Source: Labilibaculum manganireducens
GTDB taxonomy: Bacteria > Bacteroidota > Bacteroidia > Bacteroidales > Marinifilaceae
Direction of reading: 5' to 3'
Assembly (NCBI RefSeq): GCF_002843385.1
Contig: NZ_MVDE01000016.1
Coordinates: 1-64,000 of the forward strand
DNA: 64,000 nucleotides
Within the stretch, counting starts at the first letter, position 1. Each line of letters begins with the position of its first letter. The translations under genes were made by a program, and so were the position numbers. The notes beneath the pieces were generated by a model. It did no database searches. It was not told where the DNA came from and was given only the letters and a program-made list of their open reading frames with translations. Shown piece by piece: positions 17,830 to 26,281 of the stretch.

Positions 17830-17861
17830 CTCTTAAAGTTATCTAAATTTATTTATCTTGG

Positions 17862-17933
17862 TAGTCCGTAGGGGAATCGAACCCCTGTTACCAGGATGAA
17901 AACCTGGCGTCCTAACCCCTAGACGAACGGACC
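17862..17933 (-). tRNA. tRNA-Glu (TTC), rpsT-proximal copy
   Basis: 72 bases folding as a tRNA, with anticodon stem CCAGG/CCTGG around the loop TTTTCAT, anticodon TTC. Acceptor arms are GGTCCGT/ACGGACT, so the first pair is a G-U wobble. The sequence is identical to the copy at 17994-18065. CCA is not encoded. Confidence 0.95.
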
Positions 17934-17954
17934 ATTATCTTTATTTTTGCGTAG

Positions 17955-17986
17955 CAAAGATAAGTTAAAAAACAACTTGCTACAAA
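17955..17986 (-). promoter_or_regulatory. Promoter of proximal tRNA-Glu
   Basis: TTTG (17986-17983) and TATCTTTG (17962-17955) on the minus strand, start-to-start spacing 24. The predicted start is about 15 bases before the mature tRNA. Confidence 0.65.
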
Positions 17987-17993
17987 CTTTTCG

Positions 17994-18065
17994 TAGTCCG
18001 TAGGGGAATCGAACCCCTGTTACCAGGATGAAAACCTGGCGTCCTAACCCCTAGACGAACGGACC
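17994..18065 (-). tRNA. tRNA-Glu (TTC), distal copy
   Basis: An identical duplicate of the tRNA at 17862-17933, sharing every mature base and a few flanking bases. The 60-bp spacer between the copies contains the promoter for the proximal copy. Confidence 0.95.
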
Positions 18066-18083
18066 ATTTATTTTAAAGAGATG

Positions 18084-18114
18084 CAAAGGTAAATCAAAAA
18101 TTTAATTTTGCAAA
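18084..18114 (-). promoter_or_regulatory. Promoter of distal tRNA-Glu
   Basis: TTTG (18114-18111) and TACCTTTG (18091-18084) on the minus strand, almost the same spacing as the promoter of the proximal copy. The predicted start lies just upstream of 18065. Confidence 0.65.
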
Positions 18115-18299
18115 TACATTTTTGTATTTTTTCTTTTTAAAAGCTGAAGAACTAAAAGAAGCAATCGTGATCACTATTTTTTTCTTTAGCGATGCAAAGA
18201 AAGAGATAATTCTTTGAATTGACAATACTTTATTTGAAAAAAAACAAGACTTTTTTTATCAGAAATTCCTAACTGCTTCTTTCTTAGAATAAAGAGTAA

Positions 18300-19241
18300 T
18301 CAGCGCCATTCAACTATTGTTCCTCTTGTACTATTTAAAAGGTCTTTAGGGATGATGTTTTGAATACTTACAGCCAAAAGATCGAGTAATTTATTCTTTG
18401 AGTAATGACGGGAATACACCAAACTAACTTCTCGTAAAGGGTGTAGATTTGTGAATCTCTTAACTTGATTTAACTTGTCTTTGGGTAAATACTGAGTGGC
18501 TAATTCGGGAATCAACGTAAAACCACCTTCTTTATCCACAATTTTCATTAAAGTTTCTAAAGAATTACTCTCAAACTCGAAAGGCAATTCCTGATGCTGC
18601 AAATCGTGCATTTCACAAAGGTTGATGACCTGATTTCGAAAACAGTGACCATCACCAAGCATCCATATTTCCGGAGTGGCAATATCTTTCACCTCAATAA
18701 CTGCTTTTTTAAGAAGCTCATGATCTTTGTGTGCATAAATCATCATCTCTTCGTAAAACAGCGGTTTTTCCTTTATTTTATCTTCCTTGGCTGGTGTCAC
18801 AAATATGCCGACATCTATTTTGTCTTTTTTTAAACTCATTATTATATCTTCAGATACCATTTCTTCCACTTCTACTTTAAGAGCAGGGTAATTTCGGATA
18901 TAGTCTCCAATAAACATGGGTAGGAGGAATGGAGCAAGGGTTGGAATGATACCTATTTTAAGACTTCCTACAATTGTATTTTTATGATCATGTATAATGT
19001 CGTTGATTTTTTTTGTATCTCCTAAAATGATTCGGGCTTGTTCTATAATAGATTTACCAACATCAGTTGGGATGATTGGTTGTTTGCTGCGGTCAAATAT
19101 GGTAATGTCCAGAAATTCTTCTAATTTTTTAATTTGCATACTAAGCGTAGGCTGTGTAATAAAGCACTTATCAGCAGCAGTGGCAAAATGACGGTATGTA
19201 TCAACTGCAACGATATATTCCAACTGGGTAATTGTAATCAT
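18300..19241 (-). CDS. oxyR: Hydrogen peroxide sensor OxyR
   Basis: A LysR-type regulator of about 313 residues from the ATG at 19241 (MITITQLEYIVAVD), the usual start of the winged helix-turn-helix; an in-frame start at 19268 is less likely. The effector domain has GHCFRNQVINLC, with Cys200 and Cys209 nine residues apart. This matches the redox pair Cys199/Cys208 of E. coli OxyR in position and context, so the disulfide switch is probably intact. A TATATTTG -7 element lies at 19273-19266 and an inverted repeat (19277-19318) overlaps its promoter, consistent with autoregulation. A candidate small RNA diverges from it. Confidence 0.92.
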   Translation of the reverse strand: MITITQLEYIVAVDTYRHFATAADKCFITQPTLSMQIKKLEEFLDITIFDRSKQPIIPTDVGKSIIEQARIILGDTKKINDIIHDHKNTIVGSLKIGIIPTLAPFLLPMFIGDYIRNYPALKVEVEEMVSEDIIMSLKKDKIDVGIFVTPAKEDKIKEKPLFYEEMMIYAHKDHELLKKAVIEVKDIATPEIWMLGDGHCFRNQVINLCEMHDLQHQELPFEFESNSLETLMKIVDKEGGFTLIPELATQYLPKDKLNQVKRFTNLHPLREVSLVYSRHYSKNKLLDLLAVSIQNIIPKDLLNSTRGTIVEWR

Positions 19242-19265
19242 GTTTATTGAATTTGGATTTAAGCT

Positions 19266-19318
19266 CAAATATAAAGATTATCTATCGGATTATAAGCATT
19301 ATTGATTTGATAGATAAT
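19266..19318. promoter_or_regulatory. oxyR promoter and candidate OxyR operator
   Basis: On the minus strand TATATTTG (19273-19266) is a good oxyR -7 element. Immediately upstream ATTATCTATC (19277-19286) and GATAGATAAT (19309-19318) form a perfect 10-bp inverted repeat with a 22-bp spacer. The right arm overlaps the end of the plus-strand TTTG element (19306-19309). An operator between divergent promoters is typical of LysR regulators; binding by OxyR is inferred. Confidence 0.55.
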
Positions 19319-19337
19319 GAAAAGTATGGTACATTTG
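19306..19337 (+). promoter_or_regulatory. Promoter of the candidate small RNA
   Basis: TTTG (19306-19309) and TACATTTG (19330-19337) with 20 bases between them, an exact consensus pair on the plus strand, opposite to oxyR. Confidence 0.6.
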
Positions 19338-19343
19338 GTAATA

Positions 19344-19517
19344 CTAATACAAAACAACGATTATTTTTTATTTCGGCAGAAAGTTATAAAGAGCTAAAGC
19401 AGCATACTTTGCGAAATAATAGGGTTACAAAAATAATAGTTTGATAGTTTTTGTTATTTAAGTTTTATTAGATGTTTGGGTTTTGTAGCCGGAAATTTAT
19501 TTCCGGCTTCTTTTTTT
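19344..19517 (+). ncRNA. Candidate small RNA divergent from oxyR
   Basis: The gap between oxyR and the CoA-transferase (19242-19774) has no credible protein gene. A consensus promoter (19306-19337) and a strong terminator (19487-19517) define a transcript of roughly 170 bases with no plausible open reading frame inside. Its place divergent from oxyR, next to a candidate operator, parallels the OxyS small RNA of E. coli in position only; no sequence similarity is claimed. Boundaries are estimates from the promoter and terminator. The remaining bases up to 19774 show nothing I could identify. Confidence 0.5.
19487..19517 (+). terminator. Orphan terminator downstream of the oxyR intergenic promoter
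   Basis: The stem AGCCGGAAA (19487-19495) pairs with TTTCCGGCT (19500-19508), loop TTTA, then a T-run to 19517. No protein gene on the plus strand ends here, which implies a non-coding transcript. Confidence 0.85.
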
Positions 19518-19774
19518 ATGTGATTCTACGTTTTAATTACTCCTGTAAGAATTTGTCACCTATTCCAGGATACATTTTTAAATTCCATTTAAGTGGTACT
19601 GATTTTATTCTCAATTATTTCTGGAAATCGAATCGCAAAAGCTTAGTTATGAACTGATAATGCAGATATGTTTTGTAGCATTAATGCTGAATAGCAGAAA
19701 TTGGACTCAAAAAATATACTACTTTAGTCGGCGATTTAGGAATTATTAAAAAACATCATAAAATCGATTAAAAG

Positions 19775-21088
19775 ATGCACAAAGAGATCAAAATAGTTTC
19801 TTTTGAGGAAGCAGCGAAGGTGATTAAATCTGGGGATAGAGTACATTTACATTCCGTGGCTTTGGCTCCGCAGAAGTTTATAAATGCAATGTGTGAAAGA
19901 GGTCGTAATGGCGAAATTTACGATGTGGCAATACAGCACCTCCATACAGAAGGTCCGGCTCCTTATGCAGACGCTGAATTTGAAGGTATCTTTAATTTGG
20001 AGTCGTTGTTTGTTGGTGCCAACGTAAGGAAGCAAACACAGGCAGGTTATGCAGATTATATTCCTGTGTTTTTGAGCGAAACGCAGCAGTTGATTCGTGA
20101 AGGAATTTTGAAAGTGAACGTAGCTGTGGTTCAGGTAAGTGTGCCGGATAAGCATGGATATGTATCATTGGGTACCTCTGTTGATGCTACAAAAGCAGCT
20201 GTTGAAACAGCAGATACTGTTGTTGCGGTAATCAATCCTAATGTACCTCGTGCATTTGGTGATGCCTTGATGCCTTTGAGTTATTTTGATGTATTTTGTG
20301 AGGATAATACTCCACTGATCGAGCACCATAATGCACCATTAACCGAGATTGATATTCAGATTGGTAAAAATGTTGCAGGTTTAATTCCTGATGGAGCTTG
20401 TCTTCAGATGGGTATTGGAGGTATTCCAAATGCAGTTTTGGCTCAATTAGGCAATCACAAGAATCTTGGCGTGCACACTGAAATGTTTGCTGATGGTCTT
20501 CTTCCTTTGGTTTACAGCGGTGTTGTTAACGGAATGAACAAGAAATTGGATAAAGGTAAAATTGTTGCTGGTTTCTTAATGGGAACAAAGGAGCTTTACG
20601 ATTTTGTTGATGATAATCCCGGAGTTTTAATGATGGATGTTGCTTATACTAATGGAGTTGGTATCATCAAGCAAAATCCTAAAGTGTGTGCAATTAATTC
20701 TGCATTATCTATTGATATTACAGGTCAGGTTTGTGCCGATTCAATCGGAACAAGACACTACTCTGGTGTTGGCGGACAAATTGACTTTACACGTGGTGCT
20801 TCTGCTTCAGAAGGTGGTGTGCCGATTATTGCGATGCCTTCTGTTACTGGAAAAGGAGTTTCAAAAATCACTCCAACACTACTGCAGGGATCTGGTGTTG
20901 TGACTACCCGTAACAACATGAGATGGTTTGTAACTGAGCATGGAGCAGTTAATTTGTTTGGAAAAACATTACAACAAAGAGCTAAAGCTATTATTTCTGT
21001 TGCACATCCTAATTTTAGAGAAGAATTGGATCAGGCAGCTTTCGAAAGATTCGGTAGTCACTACCATTTTGTTGCTAAAAAATACTAA
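19775..21088 (+). CDS. Acetyl-CoA hydrolase/transferase family protein
   Basis: A 437-residue family-I CoA-transferase of the acetyl-CoA hydrolase/4-hydroxybutyrate CoA-transferase group. The catalytic glutamate is probably Glu236 in GVHTEMFADG. The glycine-rich motifs GIGGIPNAVLAQLG and GVGGQIDFTRGAS fit CoA binding. It would move CoA between acetate and another short-chain acid such as succinate, propionate or butyrate; the exact donor cannot be read from the sequence. Together with methylmalonyl-CoA mutase it fits succinate-to-propionate fermentation. A terminator follows. Confidence 0.9.
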   Translation: MHKEIKIVSFEEAAKVIKSGDRVHLHSVALAPQKFINAMCERGRNGEIYDVAIQHLHTEGPAPYADAEFEGIFNLESLFVGANVRKQTQAGYADYIPVFLSETQQLIREGILKVNVAVVQVSVPDKHGYVSLGTSVDATKAAVETADTVVAVINPNVPRAFGDALMPLSYFDVFCEDNTPLIEHHNAPLTEIDIQIGKNVAGLIPDGACLQMGIGGIPNAVLAQLGNHKNLGVHTEMFADGLLPLVYSGVVNGMNKKLDKGKIVAGFLMGTKELYDFVDDNPGVLMMDVAYTNGVGIIKQNPKVCAINSALSIDITGQVCADSIGTRHYSGVGGQIDFTRGASASEGGVPIIAMPSVTGKGVSKITPTLLQGSGVVTTRNNMRWFVTEHGAVNLFGKTLQQRAKAIISVAHPNFREELDQAAFERFGSHYHFVAKKY

Positions 21089-21114
21089 AATAGTTCAGAT
21101 ATTCTGATCAAAAT

Positions 21115-21143
21115 AAACGAGGCTTCACTTGAGGCCTCGTTTT
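21115..21143 (+). terminator. Terminator of the CoA-transferase
   Basis: The stem AAACGAGGC (21115-21123) pairs with GCCTCGTTT (21134-21142), followed by a short T-run. Confidence 0.7.
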
Positions 21144-21204
21144 GCATTTTGTCCGTCCTTAAAAAAAAAGAAATATTGGTTTGTATTGGTGGAGTTGTAC
21201 TTTG

Positions 21205-23541
21205 TTATTGATCTTCTATCTTAGGAACGGAGCCCATCAATTTATCTGACTTAGGAATGGTAATGTAAAAACTACTTCCTTTTCCTTCTTCACTATCTGC
21301 CCATATCTTTCCGCCATTTTTTTCAATATATTCTTTACAAAGCAATAAACCAATTCCAGCACCTTTTTCCTGGGCAGTTCCTAATGCAAGGTAATTATTA
21401 TCCAAACGGAATATCTTGTGAAGATTGGTTTTACTCATTCCCACTCCTTCATCAGAAATATCCAATTCTATCCAATATTTCTTTTCACGGGTCGAAACCG
21501 TAATTTTTCCTTCCCGATAGGAGAATTTTATTGCATTGGAGAGCAGATTTTTAAATACTTCGCAGATAGCCGCTGTGTCTGCATATGCTTTGGAGGTACT
21601 GTCTAAATTAAAAATAACCTTAACATTTTTCTCAATAAGTTGTTCTGAAAGCTTTGTTAAACTATAATCTAAAAGTTCTTTCACATTAAAAAGACGAGGT
21701 GAAAATTTTGTTTTGCCGGACTGAGAGGCAGACCACAGTAAAATATTTTCAACAAGATCATAAGTTTGGAAAGACAAGTCTCTGATGTTTTTCGATAAAT
21801 GCTTTTGTTCTTCAATTTTAGCCTGGTTAAAACTATCAAGAAGTTTTGAACTCATAAGCTTCATATCAATAAAAGGGGTTCGTAAATCGTTCGAAATAAT
21901 ATTGAATATTTTATCTTTTGTAAGGTTCAAATCCTTGAGTGTTACTTCGGTTTCTTTTAATCTGGAGTTCATTTCTTCCAGTTCATCATTCTTATCCGTT
22001 AAGGCTTGCGTAGCTTCCTTTCTTATTTTGATGTTCCTGTTTGCGACATAACCTATTATTCCTGCAAGTATTATTAAGGCTACAAAAAGATAGATTACAA
22101 TGGTTTGCTGGCGATTGTACGCTTTTAAGCTCTTGATTTCATCTTTATTTTTTGAAATTTGATAATTAGCCTCAAATTCAGATATTTTATCTTTATCAAT
22201 CTGATCTATAATACTGTCGTATTGGGTGCTCGAGTATTCACGGAAGTATTCCAATGCTTTCTTATAATCTCCTTGGTTAGAGAAATACTCGAACAAATTC
22301 TCCGATGCAATTTTTTGCAGGCTTCTGTCTTTGCACAGATTAGCATGATCGAATGCTGAAAGCAAATAGTCTTTGGCTTCCTCGCTTTGGTAATATTTCA
22401 TTAATATTTCTCCAATGCTGTTCGAGGAATATGCTATTCCTTTGTTATTTCCAATTCTGCGGTGAAGACTAAGTGATATTTTATGATATTCCAGACTCTT
22501 GTCGAAATTATTGTAGCTCTCGTATAGATTCCCAATTAACGAAAAGACATTTGCCTGTTCCTTTTGATCATTAATTTCATCGTAAATTTTTAAAGCTTCA
22601 TTGTAGTTCTTTAAAGAAAAATCCAATTCATTTAGATCCTTGTATACCGTTCCTATATTTTTGAGAGTAGCGGCAATAAATATTTTATTTCCTATTTCTT
22701 TTCTTATTTCAAGAGATCTGTTGTAGTAGGCCAAAGATTCATTGAAATTGTTCAATCTCCAATATATTCCTCCAATATCATTTAGCGAAAACGCAATAAG
22801 GGTTTTGTCACCTATTTCTTCTCTAATTTCAAGAGCCTTGGTGTAATAATCGAGTGCTTTGTTCGGTTTATTAAGGTTCTTATATACATTCCCAAGATTG
22901 TTTAGAGAGGATGATATGTCTGATTTGTCGCCTAAATCAGATCTTATTTCCAGCGATTTAAGATAAAATTCTAAGGAGCTGGCGTAATCTTTTTTTAGCC
23001 AAAAAACACTTCCGATATTATTTAAGGTGTAAGCAACTTCTTTTTGAGTTCCATTTTTCTCCCTTATTTCAAGCGACCGGTTAAGGTGAATCAGGGCTTC
23101 GTCGTATTTATTTAGTATTTTATATATTTCTCCAATGTTATTCAACGAACTGGCAGTCCCTTTCAGGTCATTAATCGTTTTTCGGATTTCCAGAGCCTGT
23201 TTGTGGCAATCGAGCGCCAGTCTAAAATTGTTAACCCGACGATATAAATTTCCCAGATTGTATAATGAAGCTGATTTTTCAGCAGGATCTGCAGAGTTGA
23301 GAATGACAACTTCCTTTGCGTAGTCGATACTTTTGTCAGGATCTATATCAATATATAAGCTCGATAGTTCTTTAAGTAAAGCAATTTTTTCACCACCTTC
23401 AGTACTTTTTAATAATTCTTCGACCTTCAGAATTCGATCCTGAGATTCGCCCAACACCAAAGTTATAGGGAAAAAAAGAAGAATTAAAAAAATATATTTA
23501 AGCTTACAAAGCATAACAGTCCTGACTTTGGGGTTCATCAT
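21205..23541 (-). CDS. TPR sensor histidine kinase lacking the phospho-acceptor histidine
   Basis: About 770-778 residues, depending on start (23541, or ATG at 23514 directly before the signal peptide). After the signal peptide come about nine TPR-like repeats (residues ~65-420; many share SLEIR and a YNN/YKDLN turn), a membrane helix (QQTIVIYLFVALIILAGIIG, ~478-497), a coiled coil, then a dimerisation helix and a HATPase domain. The H-box reads DKIFNIISNDLRTPF: the usual His is Asn551 (codon 21889-21891). The ATP-binding N-box NLLSNAIKFS, DEGVGMS and GAGIGLLLC are intact. It may bind ATP without autophosphorylating. No response regulator is adjacent. Confidence 0.88.
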   Translation of the reverse strand: MMNPKVRTVMLCKLKYIFLILLFFPITLVLGESQDRILKVEELLKSTEGGEKIALLKELSSLYIDIDPDKSIDYAKEVVILNSADPAEKSASLYNLGNLYRRVNNFRLALDCHKQALEIRKTINDLKGTASSLNNIGEIYKILNKYDEALIHLNRSLEIREKNGTQKEVAYTLNNIGSVFWLKKDYASSLEFYLKSLEIRSDLGDKSDISSSLNNLGNVYKNLNKPNKALDYYTKALEIREEIGDKTLIAFSLNDIGGIYWRLNNFNESLAYYNRSLEIRKEIGNKIFIAATLKNIGTVYKDLNELDFSLKNYNEALKIYDEINDQKEQANVFSLIGNLYESYNNFDKSLEYHKISLSLHRRIGNNKGIAYSSNSIGEILMKYYQSEEAKDYLLSAFDHANLCKDRSLQKIASENLFEYFSNQGDYKKALEYFREYSSTQYDSIIDQIDKDKISEFEANYQISKNKDEIKSLKAYNRQQTIVIYLFVALIILAGIIGYVANRNIKIRKEATQALTDKNDELEEMNSRLKETEVTLKDLNLTKDKIFNIISNDLRTPFIDMKLMSSKLLDSFNQAKIEEQKHLSKNIRDLSFQTYDLVENILLWSASQSGKTKFSPRLFNVKELLDYSLTKLSEQLIEKNVKVIFNLDSTSKAYADTAAICEVFKNLLSNAIKFSYREGKITVSTREKKYWIELDISDEGVGMSKTNLHKIFRLDNNYLALGTAQEKGAGIGLLLCKEYIEKNGGKIWADSEEGKGSSFYITIPKSDKLMGSVPKIEDQ

Positions 23542-23606
23542 ACCGTAAAAATAGTATTAATTTATCTCTCGGCAACATAAAGAGATTTGAAATAGTGCAC
23601 TTTAGC

Positions 23607-24974
23607 TTACTTTGTATTTACGATAATGTTTTCTGCAAGCTGAGGGAGGTTTACACCAGTAAAGTTTCCCGAACTCATCAATAAAACATTTGTATTCTTA
23701 AAATCTATTGAAAGTAAATCTGAAATTAGTTGATCTGAATTAATATATACTTTAAGATTAGTTCCTCCAAACGCTTCTTCCACCTGTTTGCTGGTTATTG
23801 GTTCCAGTTTTTTGTGTTCAATTGTTTTCGGATCAAAATAAACAAAAGCCTGATCAGCCATACTCATTGTATTTTTATAATGAGGCAGAAATTCTTTCTT
23901 TAGGCTGCTGAAAGTGTGAAGTTCCATACAGGCAATCAATTTTCTATTCTGATATTGCTTTTTTACAGCTTCGGTCGTTGCTTTTAATTTAGAAGGAGAA
24001 TGAGCAAAATCCTGAAATACACTACAGTTATCGCTTTCAGCCAACTTTTGCAGGCGACGGGCAGCTCCGGAAAAATTTTGAATCGATTGGTAAAAATCAA
24101 GGTCTTTTATTCCAATACTTTTGCAGATGTGATAAGCCCCCATAAGGTTTTGTAAATTATGCTCCCCAAATATTTCAAGAGCAAATTCATTATCATCTGT
24201 TGTTAAAATGGTTTGGTTGTTTTCCAGTCTGAATGGATGCGTATTGTATGGAATGTAGTTCACATCATTTCTTCTTTTAGTGAGAATTTTTTGAATGTGT
24301 TCATCCTCTTCAAAATAGATTAAACTCCCATTGGGCTGAATAAGATTTGTGAATATCCCGAACTGCTCAACATAGTTTTCAAAAGTTGGAAAAACATTGA
24401 TGTGATCCCAGGCTACACCGGTAAGTAAGGCAATGTGTGGATGATAAAGATGGAATTTGGGTCTTCTGTCAATTGGAGAAGACAAATACTCATCACCTTC
24501 GAAGATTGCAATTTTAGCTTCTTTGGTCAACTTAACCATGGTTTCGAAACCTTCAATTTGGGCACCAACCATATAATCAAAATCAATATCATTTTCTTTA
24601 AGAACATGCATAACCATTGATGTTGTAGTTGTTTTTCCATGGCTGCCACCAATTACAATTCTGGTTTTGTCTTTTGTTTGCTCGTAAATGTATTCAGGAT
24701 AAGAGAAGATTTTTAAGCCTAATTCCTGAGCTTTTAAAAGCTCAGGATTATCAATACGGGCGTGCATTCCAAGAATAATAGCGTCGAGATCTGTATTTAT
24801 TTTTTCAGGAAACCAGCCCCATTCTTTTGGCAGTATATTGTGTTTTTCCAAACGGGATTTTGAGGGATTAAAAATTTCATCATCGGAACCCGAAACAGTA
24901 AAACCTTTTAAATGCAGTGCTATTGCAAGATTGTGCATGGCGCTGCCGCCAATTGCTATAAAATGTACTCTCAT
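23607..24974 (-). CDS. mpl: UDP-N-acetylmuramate:L-Ala-gamma-D-Glu-mDAP ligase (Mpl)
   Basis: A 455-residue Mur ligase of the Mpl type, which reattaches recycled murein tripeptide to UDP-MurNAc. The N-terminal Rossmann motif is HFIAIGGSAMHNLAIAL; the ATP-binding P-loop is GGSHGKTTTTSMV (near 108-120); FEGDEY and the AWDHINVFPTFENY segment are typical of MurC/Mpl. GGSAMHNLA and the HSPSKLKAT segment favour Mpl over MurC. It diverges from the metallo-hydrolase gene across about 110 bp. Confidence 0.92.
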   Translation of the reverse strand: MRVHFIAIGGSAMHNLAIALHLKGFTVSGSDDEIFNPSKSRLEKHNILPKEWGWFPEKINTDLDAIILGMHARIDNPELLKAQELGLKIFSYPEYIYEQTKDKTRIVIGGSHGKTTTTSMVMHVLKENDIDFDYMVGAQIEGFETMVKLTKEAKIAIFEGDEYLSSPIDRRPKFHLYHPHIALLTGVAWDHINVFPTFENYVEQFGIFTNLIQPNGSLIYFEEDEHIQKILTKRRNDVNYIPYNTHPFRLENNQTILTTDDNEFALEIFGEHNLQNLMGAYHICKSIGIKDLDFYQSIQNFSGAARRLQKLAESDNCSVFQDFAHSPSKLKATTEAVKKQYQNRKLIACMELHTFSSLKKEFLPHYKNTMSMADQAFVYFDPKTIEHKKLEPITSKQVEEAFGGTNLKVYINSDQLISDLLSIDFKNTNVLLMSSGNFTGVNLPQLAENIIVNTK

Positions 24975-25025
24975 TGGTATTCGCTTTTAAAAATTGTATT
25001 TTTGATCTGTATTAAATGAATTGGT

Positions 25026-25046
25026 CTGTAAAGCTGTATTTACAGC
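25026..25046. promoter_or_regulatory. Nested palindrome between mpl and the metallo-hydrolase gene
   Basis: CTGTAAA (25026-25032) and TTTACAG (25039-25045) form an inverted repeat, and GCTGTA/TACAGC (25033-25046) forms a tighter palindrome sharing the right arm. It sits in the divergent gap and could be a regulator site; nothing identifies the regulator. Confidence 0.35.
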
Positions 25047-25085
25047 GCGATTCAAGATTAAAGATAACATATTTACTTAAAAATA

Positions 25086-25928
25086 ATGGAAATATATAAT
25101 ATAGAAACAGGCAATTTTAAGTGCGATGGAGGTGCTATGTTCAGTGTGGTTCCAAAACTTCTTTGGAGTCGAAAATACCCAAGCGATGAAGATAATTTAT
25201 GCAATTGTGCAATGAGAAGCATGCTTGTTGTTGACGGGGAGCGAAAAATACTGATCGATAATGGTACCGGAGACAAGCAAAGTGCTGAATTTTTTAAACA
25301 CCAGCATTTAAATGGAGAGGCTGATTTATTGTCTTCTCTTGCGAATATTGGTTTTCAGCCTACTGATATTACAGATGTAGTTTTTACTCATTTGCATTTT
25401 GACCATTGTGGTGGTGCCGTAAAGCATAATGAAAAGGGAGATGGTTTCGAATTGGTTTTTCCGAATGCCACACATTGGGTGAGTAAATTGCAATGGGACA
25501 ATTTCAGAAATCCAAATATTCGTGAAGCAGATGCCTATTTTCAGGAAAATATTGTTCCAATAAAGGAGGCTGGAAAATTGAAGTTTGTTGAGAAAGATGG
25601 AGAGTTGTTTCCTGATTTTGAAGTGCGGTTGGTTAATGGTCATACTCCAGGTCTGATGGTTTCTATTATTAAAAATGAAAACTATACCATTGTATTTGCC
25701 GGAGATTTTATTCCTACAACAGCTAATGTTCCTGTAAAATGGTTGGCCAGCTACGATTTAAATCCAAAGGCATCTTTGCATGAGAAGGAGGTTTTTCTGA
25801 AGGAAGCAGTGGAGAATAATTATATCTTATTTTTTCAGCACGATATAATAAACGAGTGTTGCAGCTTGGTGCAAACTACAAAAGGTGTAAAAGTTGACAA
25901 ATGTTTTTCGCTTACTGATATTAAATAA
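25086..25928 (+). CDS. MBL-fold metallo-hydrolase
   Basis: A 280-residue protein of the metallo-beta-lactamase superfamily. The zinc-binding motif is THLHFDHCGG (residues 101-110), with later ligands in NGHTPG and in FAGDFIP; a late histidine in FFQHD completes the site. No signal peptide is seen, so it is probably cytoplasmic. Substrate cannot be assigned; lactonases and various hydrolases share this pattern. It converges with the small gene at 25921, the stops overlapping by 8 bp. Confidence 0.85.
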   Translation: MEIYNIETGNFKCDGGAMFSVVPKLLWSRKYPSDEDNLCNCAMRSMLVVDGERKILIDNGTGDKQSAEFFKHQHLNGEADLLSSLANIGFQPTDITDVVFTHLHFDHCGGAVKHNEKGDGFELVFPNATHWVSKLQWDNFRNPNIREADAYFQENIVPIKEAGKLKFVEKDGELFPDFEVRLVNGHTPGLMVSIIKNENYTIVFAGDFIPTTANVPVKWLASYDLNPKASLHEKEVFLKEAVENNYILFFQHDIINECCSLVQTTKGVKVDKCFSLTDIK

Positions 25929-26256
25929 TACTTAATTCGCTCTGGTATCCGTAATTTGCCAAAGTCTGCTCGATAGTTATTATCCTTTGAAAGATGGTTT
26001 TTTTTGTGCCAAAATCCTTGTAGGATGAATTGAGTGAGTGCAAATAATACTCCAGTACACGAAGTTGAGTGGTAAGAGTCGAAGTTTCAAATTTCTTTTC
26101 CAGATCAAGATGCTTAATTCCATGTTGATCCATTAATTCCTGCACAAAATATCCTGCTCGAATAATCCTTTTGGAAAGATTGAGTTCATTGTGGATATGT
26201 AAAACCATAATACTGGTCAGAAGTGCAAGGAATACAATCACGAGTAGTGCTGACAT
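25921..26256 (-). CDS. Small single-pass membrane protein of unknown function
   Basis: A 111-residue protein with one N-terminal hydrophobic helix (SALLVIVFLALLTSIMVL) and a helical, charged remainder. It is not recognised as a known family. It follows the DUF2752 gene by 25 bases on the same strand, so it is probably the last gene of a four-gene run with DUF2752, DUF4190 and the thioredoxin-like gene. Confidence 0.65.
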   Translation of the reverse strand: MSALLVIVFLALLTSIMVLHIHNELNLSKRIIRAGYFVQELMDQHGIKHLDLEKKFETSTLTTQLRVLEYYLHSLNSSYKDFGTKKTIFQRIITIEQTLANYGYQSELSII

Positions 26257-26281
26257 AGTGTAAGGATTTGTTTAATAAAGA

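Noticed and set aside
19247-19444. A 65-codon frame on the plus strand in the oxyR gap.
   Set aside because: It begins upstream of the promoter, shows no protein-like composition, and crosses the operator; the non-coding reading is simpler.
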